A stretch of 13,478 bases of DNA. It comes from an uncultured Bacilli bacterium. Its GTDB lineage: Bacteria; Bacillota_I; Bacilli_A; RF39; UBA660. A program made the translations under genes and the position numbers. Of this stretch, positions 7,053 through 13,115 are shown piece by piece. The stretch lies in the NCBI GenBank assembly GCA_947598425.1, contig CANQFH010000024.1:1-13478 (forward strand), in the 5' to 3' direction. Every line of letters starts with the position of its first letter. Positions within the stretch are counted from its first letter, which is position 1. Under the pieces are notes generated by a model. That model worked only from the letters and a program-made list of their open reading frames with translations, was not told where the DNA came from and ran no database searches.

Positions 7053-7418
7053 TTATTTCTTTTTATTAAAAAAAGCCGATTTAACAAAAGGAATAATGCC
7101 AATTGCAAAGATTCCTACTATTATAAAAAGCGAATACATTTGATTTTTTATAGCATAATATACTGTGTATATTAAAATACCAAAAACATAAATAAAGAAA
7201 CTAACATAAAATACATATTTAAAAATACTAGCTAACTTTTCCTTTTTTAAAAGTAAACATAAATCTTTAATAAAGATAGCAAAAGAACAAATAAAAAAAG
7301 GCAATATGATAATTTTACCTATCAATTGATTTTTAAAAAAAGCCCAAATTAATATAAACATAACTATTAAAGATGTGAATAATTGTCTAATTATATTTAC
7401 TATTTTAAGATTATTCAT
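7053..7418 (-). CDS. Small membrane protein with four helices, unknown function
   Basis: I do not recognise a family. The 121-residue product is almost wholly hydrophobic, with four predicted membrane segments (about 11-28, 33-52, 64-89 and 94-115), short basic loops and a lysine-rich C-terminus (FFNKKK). An AAGGAA site lies 7 bases before the ATG. It follows the MmcQ/YjbR gene by 12 bases, so the two are probably co-transcribed. Its stop lies just 6 bases before the -35 box of the gntR promoter. It could be a regulator-associated membrane protein or a general stress protein; the sequence does not decide this. Confidence 0.75.
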   Translation of the reverse strand: MNNLKIVNIIRQLFTSLIVMFILIWAFFKNQLIGKIIILPFFICSFAIFIKDLCLLLKKEKLASIFKYVFYVSFFIYVFGILIYTVYYAIKNQMYSLFIIVGIFAIGIIPFVKSAFFNKKK

Positions 7419-7430
7419 ATTTATCTTCCT

Positions 7431-8102
7431 TTACTTTTTTAAAGATAATTTATAACTATTATCTATTAAATTATATATATCTTTTATATTTACAGTTCCA
7501 TCTAATTTAATTGTAATCCAGCTATTTTTATTCATATGATACCCTCTAAATATTTTAATATTATCCACAATATTATCTATTTCATCTTTAGAATATCTTA
7601 AATTTATAATCTCAATTTTACTACTAGAATTAATACCTAATTTACTAGCATTTACAGTAAGTATTAAGCCATACCATTTACGATTATTTCGATTACACCA
7701 TATCGCATTTTCTGGAAACTTTTCCCATAAATACTCTAATTCATCTTGATACTTATCTGTTATATATTTAATTATTTCTTGAGCTTGTTTACTTTTAAAA
7801 ACATTAATATTAGTACAATTATTAATAATATCATTTATTTTATTTTGATATTCATTTCTTACATTACCAACAAATGTCCCATTACTACTAGGAATATCTA
7901 CTAAGATATATTCTTCTTTAGTTAATACATCTTTAAGTATTGAAGTTAATTCATTATTTTTTAATTCCACTATCATTTCAAATTTATCATTACATATCTT
8001 AGTTTTATAACGATAACTATCTTGATATTTTATAAAACCATAATTAAGTAATTTTTGAATATCAATAGATTTAGTTTTTAGTTCATTAATTAACTTTCTC
8101 AT
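7431..8102 (-). CDS. MmcQ/YjbR-family protein (CyaY-like fold), long form
   Basis: The C-terminal half of this 223-residue protein fits the MmcQ/YjbR pattern: ENAIWCNRNNRKWYGLI (about 131-147), then LRYSKDEI, then the end signature 'GYHMNKNSWITIKLDG' (182-197) and a final helix with an SYKLS ending. These proteins adopt a frataxin-like fold and some bind DNA, but no firm cellular role is known. The N-terminal 90 residues are an extra domain (…DKFEMIVELKNNEL, …YILVDIPSS) that I see attached to this family only in longer forms. The start is supported only by a weak purine stretch (GAAAGAAAG). The gene lies 36 bases after the XRE gene and 12 bases before the four-helix protein. It is probably cytoplasmic. 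Confidence 0.75.
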   Translation of the reverse strand: MRKLINELKTKSIDIQKLLNYGFIKYQDSYRYKTKICNDKFEMIVELKNNELTSILKDVLTKEEYILVDIPSSNGTFVGNVRNEYQNKINDIINNCTNINVFKSKQAQEIIKYITDKYQDELEYLWEKFPENAIWCNRNNRKWYGLILTVNASKLGINSSSKIEIINLRYSKDEIDNIVDNIKIFRGYHMNKNSWITIKLDGTVNIKDIYNLIDNSYKLSLKK

Positions 8103-8138
8103 AAATAGTTCGACTTTCTTTCAATATATATAACTATA

Positions 8139-8648
8139 CTATTTATATAATATAAAAGCAATAGTATTACAAATAAGTCCTATAAAGAACATGACACCAG
8201 TAAATAAATCTGTTTTATCTTTTCTAATTTTATAACGGCTTAAGAAAGTAACACAATTATAAGCACATAACAGACTAACAATTGAGGACATAGAAACATC
8301 TTTAATAAATGAGATCACCATTAAAATAATTGAAAATATCGCCATGCCAATAATACCATATTTCATAGATTTTAAATTGACTAATTCTGTTAATTTAATG
8401 ATATTTTCTTCACTCTTTTTTTCGATATCTTGTTCCTTTATCTTTTCTCCTGCTAAGATCTCATTTATACTTACTCCTAATATTTCACTAAGAGGTTTTA
8501 ATAAGGACATATCCATTAAACATAGTCCTCTTTCCCATTTACTTACAGCATTTTTAGTAATACCTAATTTTTCTGCTAATTCTTCTTGAGTTAACTCTTT
8601 TATTTTTCTTTCTTTAGCAATAAATTTTCCAATTTTTTCTTGGTCCAT
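8139..8648 (-). CDS. XRE-family regulator with membrane-spanning C-terminus
   Basis: From the ATG at 8648 (AAAGGAG 8 bases upstream, chosen over 8666, which falls at the predicted start of transcription) the product has 169 residues. Residues about 5-60 form a Cro/CI-type helix-turn-helix, with LTQEELAEKLGITKNAVSKW the helix-turn-helix core and ILGVSINEILAGE the usual end. A linker rich in E and K (66-85) is followed by three hydrophobic segments (about 96-116, 120-138 and 149-168). The repressor is therefore probably tethered to the membrane. Such XRE-membrane fusions are frequent in Firmicutes, and their signals are mostly unknown. It may control its own promoter, where an inverted repeat overlaps the -35 box, and the two genes downstream. 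The stop codon is TAG. Confidence 0.88.
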   Translation of the reverse strand: MDQEKIGKFIAKERKIKELTQEELAEKLGITKNAVSKWERGLCLMDMSLLKPLSEILGVSINEILAGEKIKEQDIEKKSEENIIKLTELVNLKSMKYGIIGMAIFSIILMVISFIKDVSMSSIVSLLCAYNCVTFLSRYKIRKDKTDLFTGVMFFIGLICNTIAFILYK

Positions 8649-8671
8649 AATTTTTGCTCCTTTCAAGAAAA

Positions 8672-8700
8672 ACTATAACATTCATCCCTTATCCTTTAAA
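8672..8700 (-). promoter_or_regulatory. Promoter of the XRE gene cluster
   Basis: On the minus strand TTTAAA (8695-8700), 17 bases, then TATAGT (8672-8677) preceded by TG, an extended -10. The transcript would start near 8665, which supports the start codon at 8648. Confidence 0.5.
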
Positions 8701-8711
8701 CATACTAAAGG
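8693..8711. promoter_or_regulatory. Inverted repeat over the XRE -35 box
   Basis: CCTTTA (8693-8698) and TAAAGG (8706-8711) are perfect 6-base arms around 7 bases, overlapping the -35 hexamer of the XRE promoter and ending 2 bases before the stop of the upstream gene. No T-run follows, so it is an operator candidate and not a terminator. Confidence 0.35.
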
Positions 8712-8712
8712 T

Positions 8713-9018
8713 TTACTTTACTTGTTCATGATAAATTATTTCTTTGTTATGACTCTTAGCATATTCTATTTCATTTTTGGTAGCATTACCAATATAACCA
8801 TCTATATTAACAACATATATGGCATCACTAATATCAATCTTTTTCTTATGCATTTTATCTAAAATAATGGCATCAGCATCATCGTATTTGGTACCATCAA
8901 TACTATAAATACATTGAATAACTGCATATCCTTTCTTTAATTCTAATTCTTCAGCAATTTTCATCATTTCTTTTTCATATCTCATACTACCATATATTGT
9001 TACTACTTTTATATCCAT
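8713..9018 (-). CDS. Small nucleoside 2-deoxyribosyltransferase-like protein
   Basis: This 101-residue protein begins with VVTIYGSMRYEKEMMKIAEEL, the nucleotide-binding-like start of the nucleoside 2-deoxyribosyltransferase-like (Rossmann-type) group. It ends with the conserved second half: a helix KMHKKKIDISDAIYVVN (about 55-71), then GYIGNATKNEIEYAKSHNKEI (74-94). The full-length enzymes move a deoxyribose between bases using a catalytic glutamate. Here E84 (in NEIEYA) sits where that residue is usually found. Many short relatives have no proven activity and act in phage or stress contexts, so only the fold is claimed. A strong GGAGGT site supports the start. No neighbour overlaps it, and it appears to be a single-gene unit. 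Confidence 0.75.
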   Translation of the reverse strand: MDIKVVTIYGSMRYEKEMMKIAEELELKKGYAVIQCIYSIDGTKYDDADAIILDKMHKKKIDISDAIYVVNIDGYIGNATKNEIEYAKSHNKEIIYHEQVK

Positions 9019-9049
9019 TTTTTATTACCTCCATTATTTCATTAATTAG

Positions 9050-9058
9050 ATTTTATCA
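9050..9058 (-). promoter_or_regulatory. Possible extended -10 of the deoxyribosyltransferase-like gene
   Basis: TGATAAAAT on the minus strand has a TG extension and a -10 hexamer (TAAAAT) one base off consensus, about 30 bases before the ATG. The expected -35 position (TACAAA) matches poorly. The call is tentative, because AT-rich DNA produces such hexamers by chance. Confidence 0.3.
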
Positions 9059-9102
9059 TATTTAAATAAATATTTGTAGATATAATTAATTTTTAAATAA
9101 CT

Positions 9103-9128
9103 AAAAAAAATAATATCAATTGATATTA
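9103..9128 (-). terminator. Rho-independent terminator after the CAP protein gene
   Basis: On the minus strand a perfect palindrome (arms TAATATC and GATATTA around AATT, 9111-9128) is followed at once by eight T residues (9110-9103), starting 8 bases after the CAP gene stop. The stem is AT-only, hence weak, but the geometry is right. Confidence 0.65.
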
Positions 9129-9136
9129 CTTTTTAA

Positions 9137-10438
9137 TTAATCACTAAATATTTGTACTGCATAATAAGTTTGTTTTGAACCATTGATTTTGATAAAAGCA
9201 AAACCAACCTTTTTAAAAGAAGTATTAATCATATTTTCATAATGTCCTTGACTCTTACGCCAACCATCCATAGTTCCGGAAACGGTTGACCATCCAGCAG
9301 CAATGTTCTCACCAAATGCATAACGACTAATATTAAGATCACTTAAAACAGTAAAACAACTAGTATTACCACTCATATTAGGTCTTTCATGTGAGAATTT
9401 ACCAGAGTAAGCAATTTCAATAGCTCTTATTGTGGCAGCAACAGTAAGATTTTGATCCAATTCTAATGGTGAAGCTCCTACTTCACTACGATAACCATTT
9501 AAAATATTTAACATACTACTATAAGTTGAACTTGGTTCAGACTTAACAATTTGATTAGCTTCGGGAAGTAATTCACTAGTAGTAGCGTGAAAACCACTAG
9601 AATCAAATTTTTGATATGAATATTCTTTCTTTTGATCAGTTGTGCCATCACTATAAGTATTTACTGTATAAACATCATAATTTTCAATTGTAATGCCATA
9701 TTTATTAGTACTAGTTTTTTCATTCTTTGTTTCTGTTTTAACTACTTTTTTACTACTGGTATTATTGTTACTAGTATTGTTAGTTTGAGTATTTTTATTA
9801 TCTGTAGTTTTATTATTAGTTGTTGTAGTTTTCTTTTCTTCTTTTTTATTTACTTTTAGAGTAAATTCTTCTTCTTTCTTATTATTACTACTATCACTTG
9901 CTACATATTTTAAATTATATGTACCTTCTTTATTAAAATCATAATCGCCTTCCACTGTGGCTTTGATTTCTTCTAAAGAATTATCAGTTACTTTGACATT
10001 TTTTAATAAATCAATTGTAGTTCCTACAGTAGTAGTTAATTCTTTTTGATATTCAATAACTGGCATAGTGGTATCTTTAATATTAATAATAAATTTATAT
10101 TCTTTTTCTTCATCTTGACCTTTATACTTAATTATTAACTCTTTTTCTCCTAAAATGCTCGTATCTATTTTTTCATCACTACTTACGATATCTAAATCTT
10201 TAATATTACTTATAAAAGAAAGTAAATTAACTTCACTATTTATTTCAACATCTAGATTATCTATTAATTTAATTAGAGAATTAGAATTATTATCATTCTT
10301 ATTGTTATTATTATCTTTAAGATTGTCATTCTTATTATTTATAAAAAGATATATACCAAGTATTAATAATATACCCACTAATATACTGATTATAATAATA
10401 ATTATTTTCTTTTTACTTTTCTTAGCCACTCTACTCAT
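9137..10438 (-). CDS. Membrane-anchored protein with Ig-like domains and a CAP/SCP domain
   Basis: This 433-residue exported protein begins with a basic N-terminus (VAKKSKKK), then a hydrophobic anchor at 12-33. An N/D-rich linker (35-55) leads to two beta-rich modules (about 56-122 and 125-197). The second reads as a bacterial Ig-like/DUF5011-type domain (VTDNSLEEIKATVEGDYDF, then EGTYNLKYVASDSS). A T/N/K-rich stalk (198-245) follows. The C-terminal CAP domain (about 306-433) shows SHERP (H350), GENIAAG (E377) and GHYENMI (H399, E401), the cavity residues of this family. CAP domains are secreted and have varied or unknown roles; in Firmicutes they are often linked to the spore or cell surface. 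The protein is presumably held at the membrane with its CAP domain outside. A GGAGGT site supports the start. It has its own promoter and terminator. Confidence 0.9.
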   Translation of the reverse strand: MSRVAKKSKKKIIIIIISILVGILLILGIYLFINNKNDNLKDNNNNKNDNNSNSLIKLIDNLDVEINSEVNLLSFISNIKDLDIVSSDEKIDTSILGEKELIIKYKGQDEEKEYKFIINIKDTTMPVIEYQKELTTTVGTTIDLLKNVKVTDNSLEEIKATVEGDYDFNKEGTYNLKYVASDSSNNKKEEEFTLKVNKKEEKKTTTTNNKTTDNKNTQTNNTSNNNTSSKKVVKTETKNEKTSTNKYGITIENYDVYTVNTYSDGTTDQKKEYSYQKFDSSGFHATTSELLPEANQIVKSEPSSTYSSMLNILNGYRSEVGASPLELDQNLTVAATIRAIEIAYSGKFSHERPNMSGNTSCFTVLSDLNISRYAFGENIAAGWSTVSGTMDGWRKSQGHYENMINTSFKKVGFAFIKINGSKQTYYAVQIFSD

Positions 10439-10463
10439 ACTACCTCCAAAGTACTTATTTATA

Positions 10464-10488
10464 CTATTATATTTTATTAATATAATAG
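10464..10488 (-). promoter_or_regulatory. Leader hairpin before the CAP protein gene
   Basis: Minus-strand arms CTATTATATT and AATATAATAG pair perfectly over 10 bases around a 5-base loop, between the promoter and the GGAGG site. No T-run follows. It could affect translation or mRNA stability. All pairs except the outermost are A-T, so chance occurrence in such DNA must be considered. Confidence 0.35.
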
Positions 10489-10513
10489 CTTATATATCCC
10501 ACTTTTTTCGCCA

Positions 10514-10534
10514 TTATTATAACACGTATAATAA
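10514..10534 (-). promoter_or_regulatory. Extended -10 promoter of the CAP gene inside an inverted repeat
   Basis: On the minus strand TGTTATAAT (10516-10524) is a perfect extended -10; the -35 position (TAGATT, 17 bases upstream) is weak. The -10 lies inside a perfect inverted repeat with arms TTATTATA and TATAATAA around 5 bases (10514-10534). The arrangement resembles a repressor site. The transcript leader would be about 70 bases. Confidence 0.5.
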
Positions 10535-10560
10535 GCTAAATCTATAAAAATATTTTATTA

Positions 10561-11490
10561 TTAATCAAAAAAACTCATTTGATTATTTAACCAACTTTGT
10601 TGTTTTGCTTCTGTTATTATATCTTCTTTTTCTATATTTCCAATTAAAAATGGTGAATTAGGATCATGATTTTTGATATTATCTTTTACTAATTCATAAT
10701 TTGTATTAGCATAACAATACTTACATAAGTGCATACAAGTATTATAAGCTCCAATATCATTTCCCATTAAACAATTACATTTGATTCTTTTACTATTATT
10801 TTTGGGAGTATCTAATTTTTTACCAATTGCTTTTTCAATTATTTCTTGACTCATACATCCAGTTATATCTAACCCATAATCTTTCAAAAACTCTTTTTCA
10901 CAACAAGCATGAACCGTAATATTATTTTGCTTTCCAATCTCAGAAAATGATTTTGCTAACTCTATCTGTTCTTTTTCTGTCGGTGGTCTTAAATCAGGAG
11001 CATTTCTTTTTACCTTCTCATACATATCTATAAAACTAATAGTGCAATCTTCTGTATATCCTTTAAGTTCACTTAATAACTTAGAAAAACATTTAATGTG
11101 CATATTTACATCAAATTTTTCATTTATAAATATGGGATCATATCTTATAGCTACTGATTTTTTACCTAAATACTCTGATAATTTTTTAAAATCGTTTATT
11201 ACTTGCTTTTTATCTGGAACATTAGGTTCAATATCTTTACCATAAGGAGTAATTGTTACAAACCAAAATTGTTTGTATTTATTTAACTCATTTAAATGAG
11301 ACAATAATGGATGAGGATTTTTAGTACAAAATGCTAAACAATCAACGACATTAGGATTTAAACTATATTTAGTCACTTGATGTCTATAATAAGGATTTCT
11401 AACATAAACATAACCTTCTTTTATTCTATTTAATAGCCATTTAGAATAAAAGGCCGGTATATCAGTTCGCATTCCGGTATTGATTATCAT
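10561..11490 (-). CDS. DUF1848 family protein with C-terminal cysteine cluster
   Basis: This 309-residue cytoplasmic protein starts MIINTGMRTDIPAFYSKWLL, the typical DUF1848 start. It continues with the family blocks NPYYRHQVTKYSLNP, VVDCLAFCTKNPHPLL, QFWFVTITPYG and AIRYDPI (114-120). The last third is cysteine-rich: CC (196-197), C212, CNC (238-240) and CMHLCKYCYAN, giving C252, C256 and C259 in a Cx3Cx2C spacing like that of radical-SAM [4Fe-4S] sites. The position, at the C-terminal end of what reads like a TIM-barrel protein, is unusual for a radical-SAM enzyme. The family's function is not known to me. The ribosome site is weak (AAGAAAG) and the gene follows the lipoprotein gene by 28 bases, so it probably depends on that transcript. 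Confidence 0.88.
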   Translation of the reverse strand: MIINTGMRTDIPAFYSKWLLNRIKEGYVYVRNPYYRHQVTKYSLNPNVVDCLAFCTKNPHPLLSHLNELNKYKQFWFVTITPYGKDIEPNVPDKKQVINDFKKLSEYLGKKSVAIRYDPIFINEKFDVNMHIKCFSKLLSELKGYTEDCTISFIDMYEKVKRNAPDLRPPTEKEQIELAKSFSEIGKQNNITVHACCEKEFLKDYGLDITGCMSQEIIEKAIGKKLDTPKNNSKRIKCNCLMGNDIGAYNTCMHLCKYCYANTNYELVKDNIKNHDPNSPFLIGNIEKEDIITEAKQQSWLNNQMSFFD

Positions 11491-11518
11491 TTTAAAACTT
11501 TCTTAATATTTTATAAAT

Positions 11519-11998
11519 TTATTTTACTACACAAGTTGCGCCATCTTTTTCCGCTAATGTTTTAGTTTCTTCTAAAGTACTATTGTCATCTTTTAATCCT
11601 TCAAATCCTTGTTCTTTTAAATCTTCTTTGCTAACATTTTCAACATCAATATCTAAAATTGTATCATATTCATAGTTTTGATCATCTATAACAGCTTTTA
11701 AACTTATGCCATTCTTTTCATACTCTTGATTATTTTCAGCCATAGATTTTTTAAATTCTTCCCAATTTTCTTTAACATCTGAATTGTTAAGTTTGGTATT
11801 AACCTCCATTTTCATTTGGGTTAACTTATCTTTTCTATAAGTCATAGTAATAACTTGTTCAATATCCATATCTTCATCACTTTCAGTAGTTGTACATATC
11901 AAAGTTTGTTCTTTGGCATCTTTTTCTTCAAATAGATTGCATCCAGTTAATCCAATAGCTAAAACTCCCATTAATAATATACTTAATATTTTTTTCAT
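11519..11998 (-). CDS. Small lipoprotein of unknown function
   Basis: This 159-residue protein has a lipoprotein signal peptide: MKK, a hydrophobic core (ILSILLMGVLAIG) and lipobox LTGC with C20 as the lipidated residue. The mature part is highly charged and has a beta-prone start (TLICTTT, then VITMTYRKDKLTQMKMEV) and two further cysteines (C35 and C157) that could pair. The overall pattern recalls small YehR/DUF1307-like lipoproteins, but the match is weak and no function follows from it. A strong AAGGAGG site lies 7 bases before the ATG, and a good promoter lies immediately upstream. It is probably anchored on the outer face of the cytoplasmic membrane and co-transcribed with the DUF1848 gene. 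Confidence 0.82.
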   Translation of the reverse strand: MKKILSILLMGVLAIGLTGCNLFEEKDAKEQTLICTTTESDEDMDIEQVITMTYRKDKLTQMKMEVNTKLNNSDVKENWEEFKKSMAENNQEYEKNGISLKAVIDDQNYEYDTILDIDVENVSKEDLKEQGFEGLKDDNSTLEETKTLAEKDGATCVVK

Positions 11999-12015
11999 AA
12001 ATTACCTCCTTAAAA

Positions 12016-12043
12016 ATTATATATATTACAAATTAATTATCAA
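12016..12043 (-). promoter_or_regulatory. Promoter of the lipoprotein-DUF1848 unit
   Basis: On the minus strand TTGATA (12038-12043), 16 bases, then TATAAT (12016-12021). It lies between the GuaD stop and the strong ribosome site of the lipoprotein gene, so the unit need not depend on the guaD transcript. Confidence 0.6.
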
Positions 12044-12048
12044 GTTCT

Positions 12049-12498
12049 TTAATATAGTTCATGATTATAACTTTCAAGTAGTTCTTGACATTCTTTATTT
12101 TCAATTTGATGAATTTCTAAAATATCTTTCTCTTTATTTTCTAAATAATTATAGATCATATCATCTCTAAATCCAATCTTGGCAACTTCTTTTCTATCAG
12201 TTACAAAATAAATTTTTTTAATATTAGACCAAATAATTGCTGATAAGCACATTGGACAAGGTTCACTAGTGGAATAAACGACACATCCAGTTAAATCATG
12301 AGTATTTAATCTTTTGCAGGCATCACGAATAGCAATTATTTCAGCGTGTGCAGTTGGATCTTTTTCTTTTAAAACTTTATTATTTCCATAACCAATTATC
12401 TTATTATCTTTAACAACGACCGCTCCAAATGGACCACCTTCTGAATTTTTAACTCCAAATTTAGCAAGTTCTATAGCTTTATCAAAATATTTTTGCAT
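12049..12498 (-). CDS. guaD: Guanine deaminase-like cytidine/deoxycytidylate deaminase-fold enzyme
   Basis: This 149-residue zinc enzyme of the cytidine deaminase fold has GGPFGAVVVKD (21-31), the zinc and proton-shuttle motif HAE (H51, E53) and PCPMC (C81, C84). GGPFGA and the ending KIGFRDDMIYNYLE are typical of Bacillus-type GuaD, which converts guanine to xanthine in purine salvage. The tRNA adenosine deaminase TadA shares the zinc motifs but usually differs in these blocks, so GuaD is preferred though not proven. The ATG at 12498 is chosen because AGAGG lies 7 bases upstream; a longer reading from 12534 (MVFDILTKRGLN) has no better site. The enzyme is cytoplasmic and probably a homodimer. 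Confidence 0.88.
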   Translation of the reverse strand: MQKYFDKAIELAKFGVKNSEGGPFGAVVVKDNKIIGYGNNKVLKEKDPTAHAEIIAIRDACKRLNTHDLTGCVVYSTSEPCPMCLSAIIWSNIKKIYFVTDRKEVAKIGFRDDMIYNYLENKEKDILEIHQIENKECQELLESYNHELY

Positions 12499-12587
12499 AT
12501 TCAATCCTCTCTTTGTCAATATATCAAATACCATTCATTGATATTCTAACCCTTAAATATGATTCTTGTTTCACTTTATTCAATTCT

Positions 12588-12616
12588 ATTATACTGCAAT
12601 GTTGATAACTTGGAAA
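12588..12616 (-). promoter_or_regulatory. Probable promoter of the guanine deaminase-like gene
   Basis: On the minus strand TTTCCA (12611-12616), 17 bases, then a perfect TATAAT (12588-12593). The leader would be about 85 bases, and I see no purine riboswitch in it. A small hairpin (arms ATATCAA and TTGATAT) lies within the leader. Confidence 0.5.
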
Positions 12617-12681
12617 TAACATATATGAATTAAAAAGCAATTTATTTTTACTACCTAAATTTTTTCTTGATAATCTTACTC

Positions 12682-12701
12682 ATACAAATTGCAACTTGTA
12701 T
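12682..12701. repeat. Near-perfect 20-base palindrome at the TfoX-N gene stop
   Basis: The plus strand reads ATACAA-A-TTGCAA-C-TTGTAT, symmetric except for one pair; as minus-strand RNA that pair is G-U, so 8 pairs close a UGCA loop. It begins at the stop codon of the TfoX-N gene. No T-run follows on the minus strand, so it is not a standard terminator. Confidence 0.4.
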
Positions 12702-13000
12702 TATTTTTTATTTGGTAAATTCTTGTAAGTATCTAATACTATATCTCTTAATGTTTCTTTGCTATCTACATCATCAACTAAATACATAGGTTTAGCACCA
12801 TAATAAGGTATAGATTCTTGCATATTATATTTTTTATTACTATCTACTATCTTAACCAGTAATCTATCATCATATATTCCGCCAAATAATATTCCATTAT
12901 AATAAAGTAAATATTCTCCAATCATTGATTTACAAGTAATATTATCTAATAAACTTAATTGTTCCAATACAAAATCTTTATAATCTTTTGTTGTAGCCAT
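12701..13000 (-). CDS. TfoX N-terminal-domain protein
   Basis: This 99-residue protein is a stand-alone TfoX-N domain. The family blocks are clear: an N-terminal helix DYKDFVLEQLSLL (6-18), the core KSMIGEYLLYYNGILFGGIYDDRLLVK (24-50) with G28, E29, F39-G40-G41 and D44, and YYGAKPMYLVDDVD (66-79) near the end. TfoX in proteobacteria promotes natural competence and has a second C-terminal domain, which is absent here. Stand-alone N domains are widespread in Firmicutes without proven function, so no competence role is claimed. The ribosome site is weak, but the ATG lies about 35 bases after a good extended -10. It appears to be a single-gene unit. Confidence 0.88.
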   Translation of the reverse strand: MATTKDYKDFVLEQLSLLDNITCKSMIGEYLLYYNGILFGGIYDDRLLVKIVDSNKKYNMQESIPYYGAKPMYLVDDVDSKETLRDIVLDTYKNLPNKK

Positions 13001-13040
13001 TATATCAACTCACTTACAAAATATTTTTTTCTTACTAATT

Positions 13041-13049
13041 ATTATACCA
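13041..13049 (-). promoter_or_regulatory. Extended -10 promoter of the TfoX-N gene
   Basis: TGGTATAAT on the minus strand is a perfect TATAAT with TG extension. No good -35 is seen at 17 bases (TATGAG). It begins only 2 bases after the T-run of the upstream terminator, so the terminator stem occupies the -35 region. Confidence 0.6.
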
Positions 13050-13051
13050 TG

Positions 13052-13080
13052 AAAAAAGCAAATCTCATATAGAGTTTGCT
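13052..13080 (-). terminator. Rho-independent terminator after the thioredoxin-like gene
   Basis: On the minus strand arms AGCAAA-CTC and GAG-A-TTTGCT pair (9 pairs with one bulged A) around a TATAT loop, followed by a T-run to 13052. It lies 36 bases after the gene stop and is the clearest terminator in the window. Confidence 0.85.
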
Positions 13081-13115
13081 CATACAGATTTTAAACAATA
13101 TTTATTGATATAAAT

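Noticed and set aside
9700..9850. Tandem DNA repeat
   Set aside because: The repetitive look comes from Asn/Thr/Lys codons in the stalk of the CAP protein; no unit of fixed length repeats.
9632..9859. Plus-strand hydrophobic open frame of 75 codons
   Set aside because: It is antisense to the T/N/K-rich stalk of the CAP protein; the I/F/S/C-rich product is what that codon pattern gives when read backwards.
10495..10512. AAAAAGTGGGA in the CAP leader as an MraZ box
   Set aside because: MraZ sites are tandem AAAGTGG-like boxes at about 10-base spacing; here there is one, with only a poor second copy 12 bases away.
10155..10547. Plus-strand open frame of 130 codons
   Set aside because: It is opposite the N-terminal half and promoter of the CAP protein, with no ribosome site or recognisable domain; it is a shadow of AT-rich coding DNA.
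12508..12520. TTGACA close to the guaD start as a -35 box
   Set aside because: On the minus strand it lies just before the ribosome site, leaving no room for a -10 box and start of transcription upstream of the ATG.
12500..12590. Purine riboswitch in the guaD leader
   Set aside because: The conserved junction and loop sequences of the purine aptamer are absent; only one small hairpin is seen.
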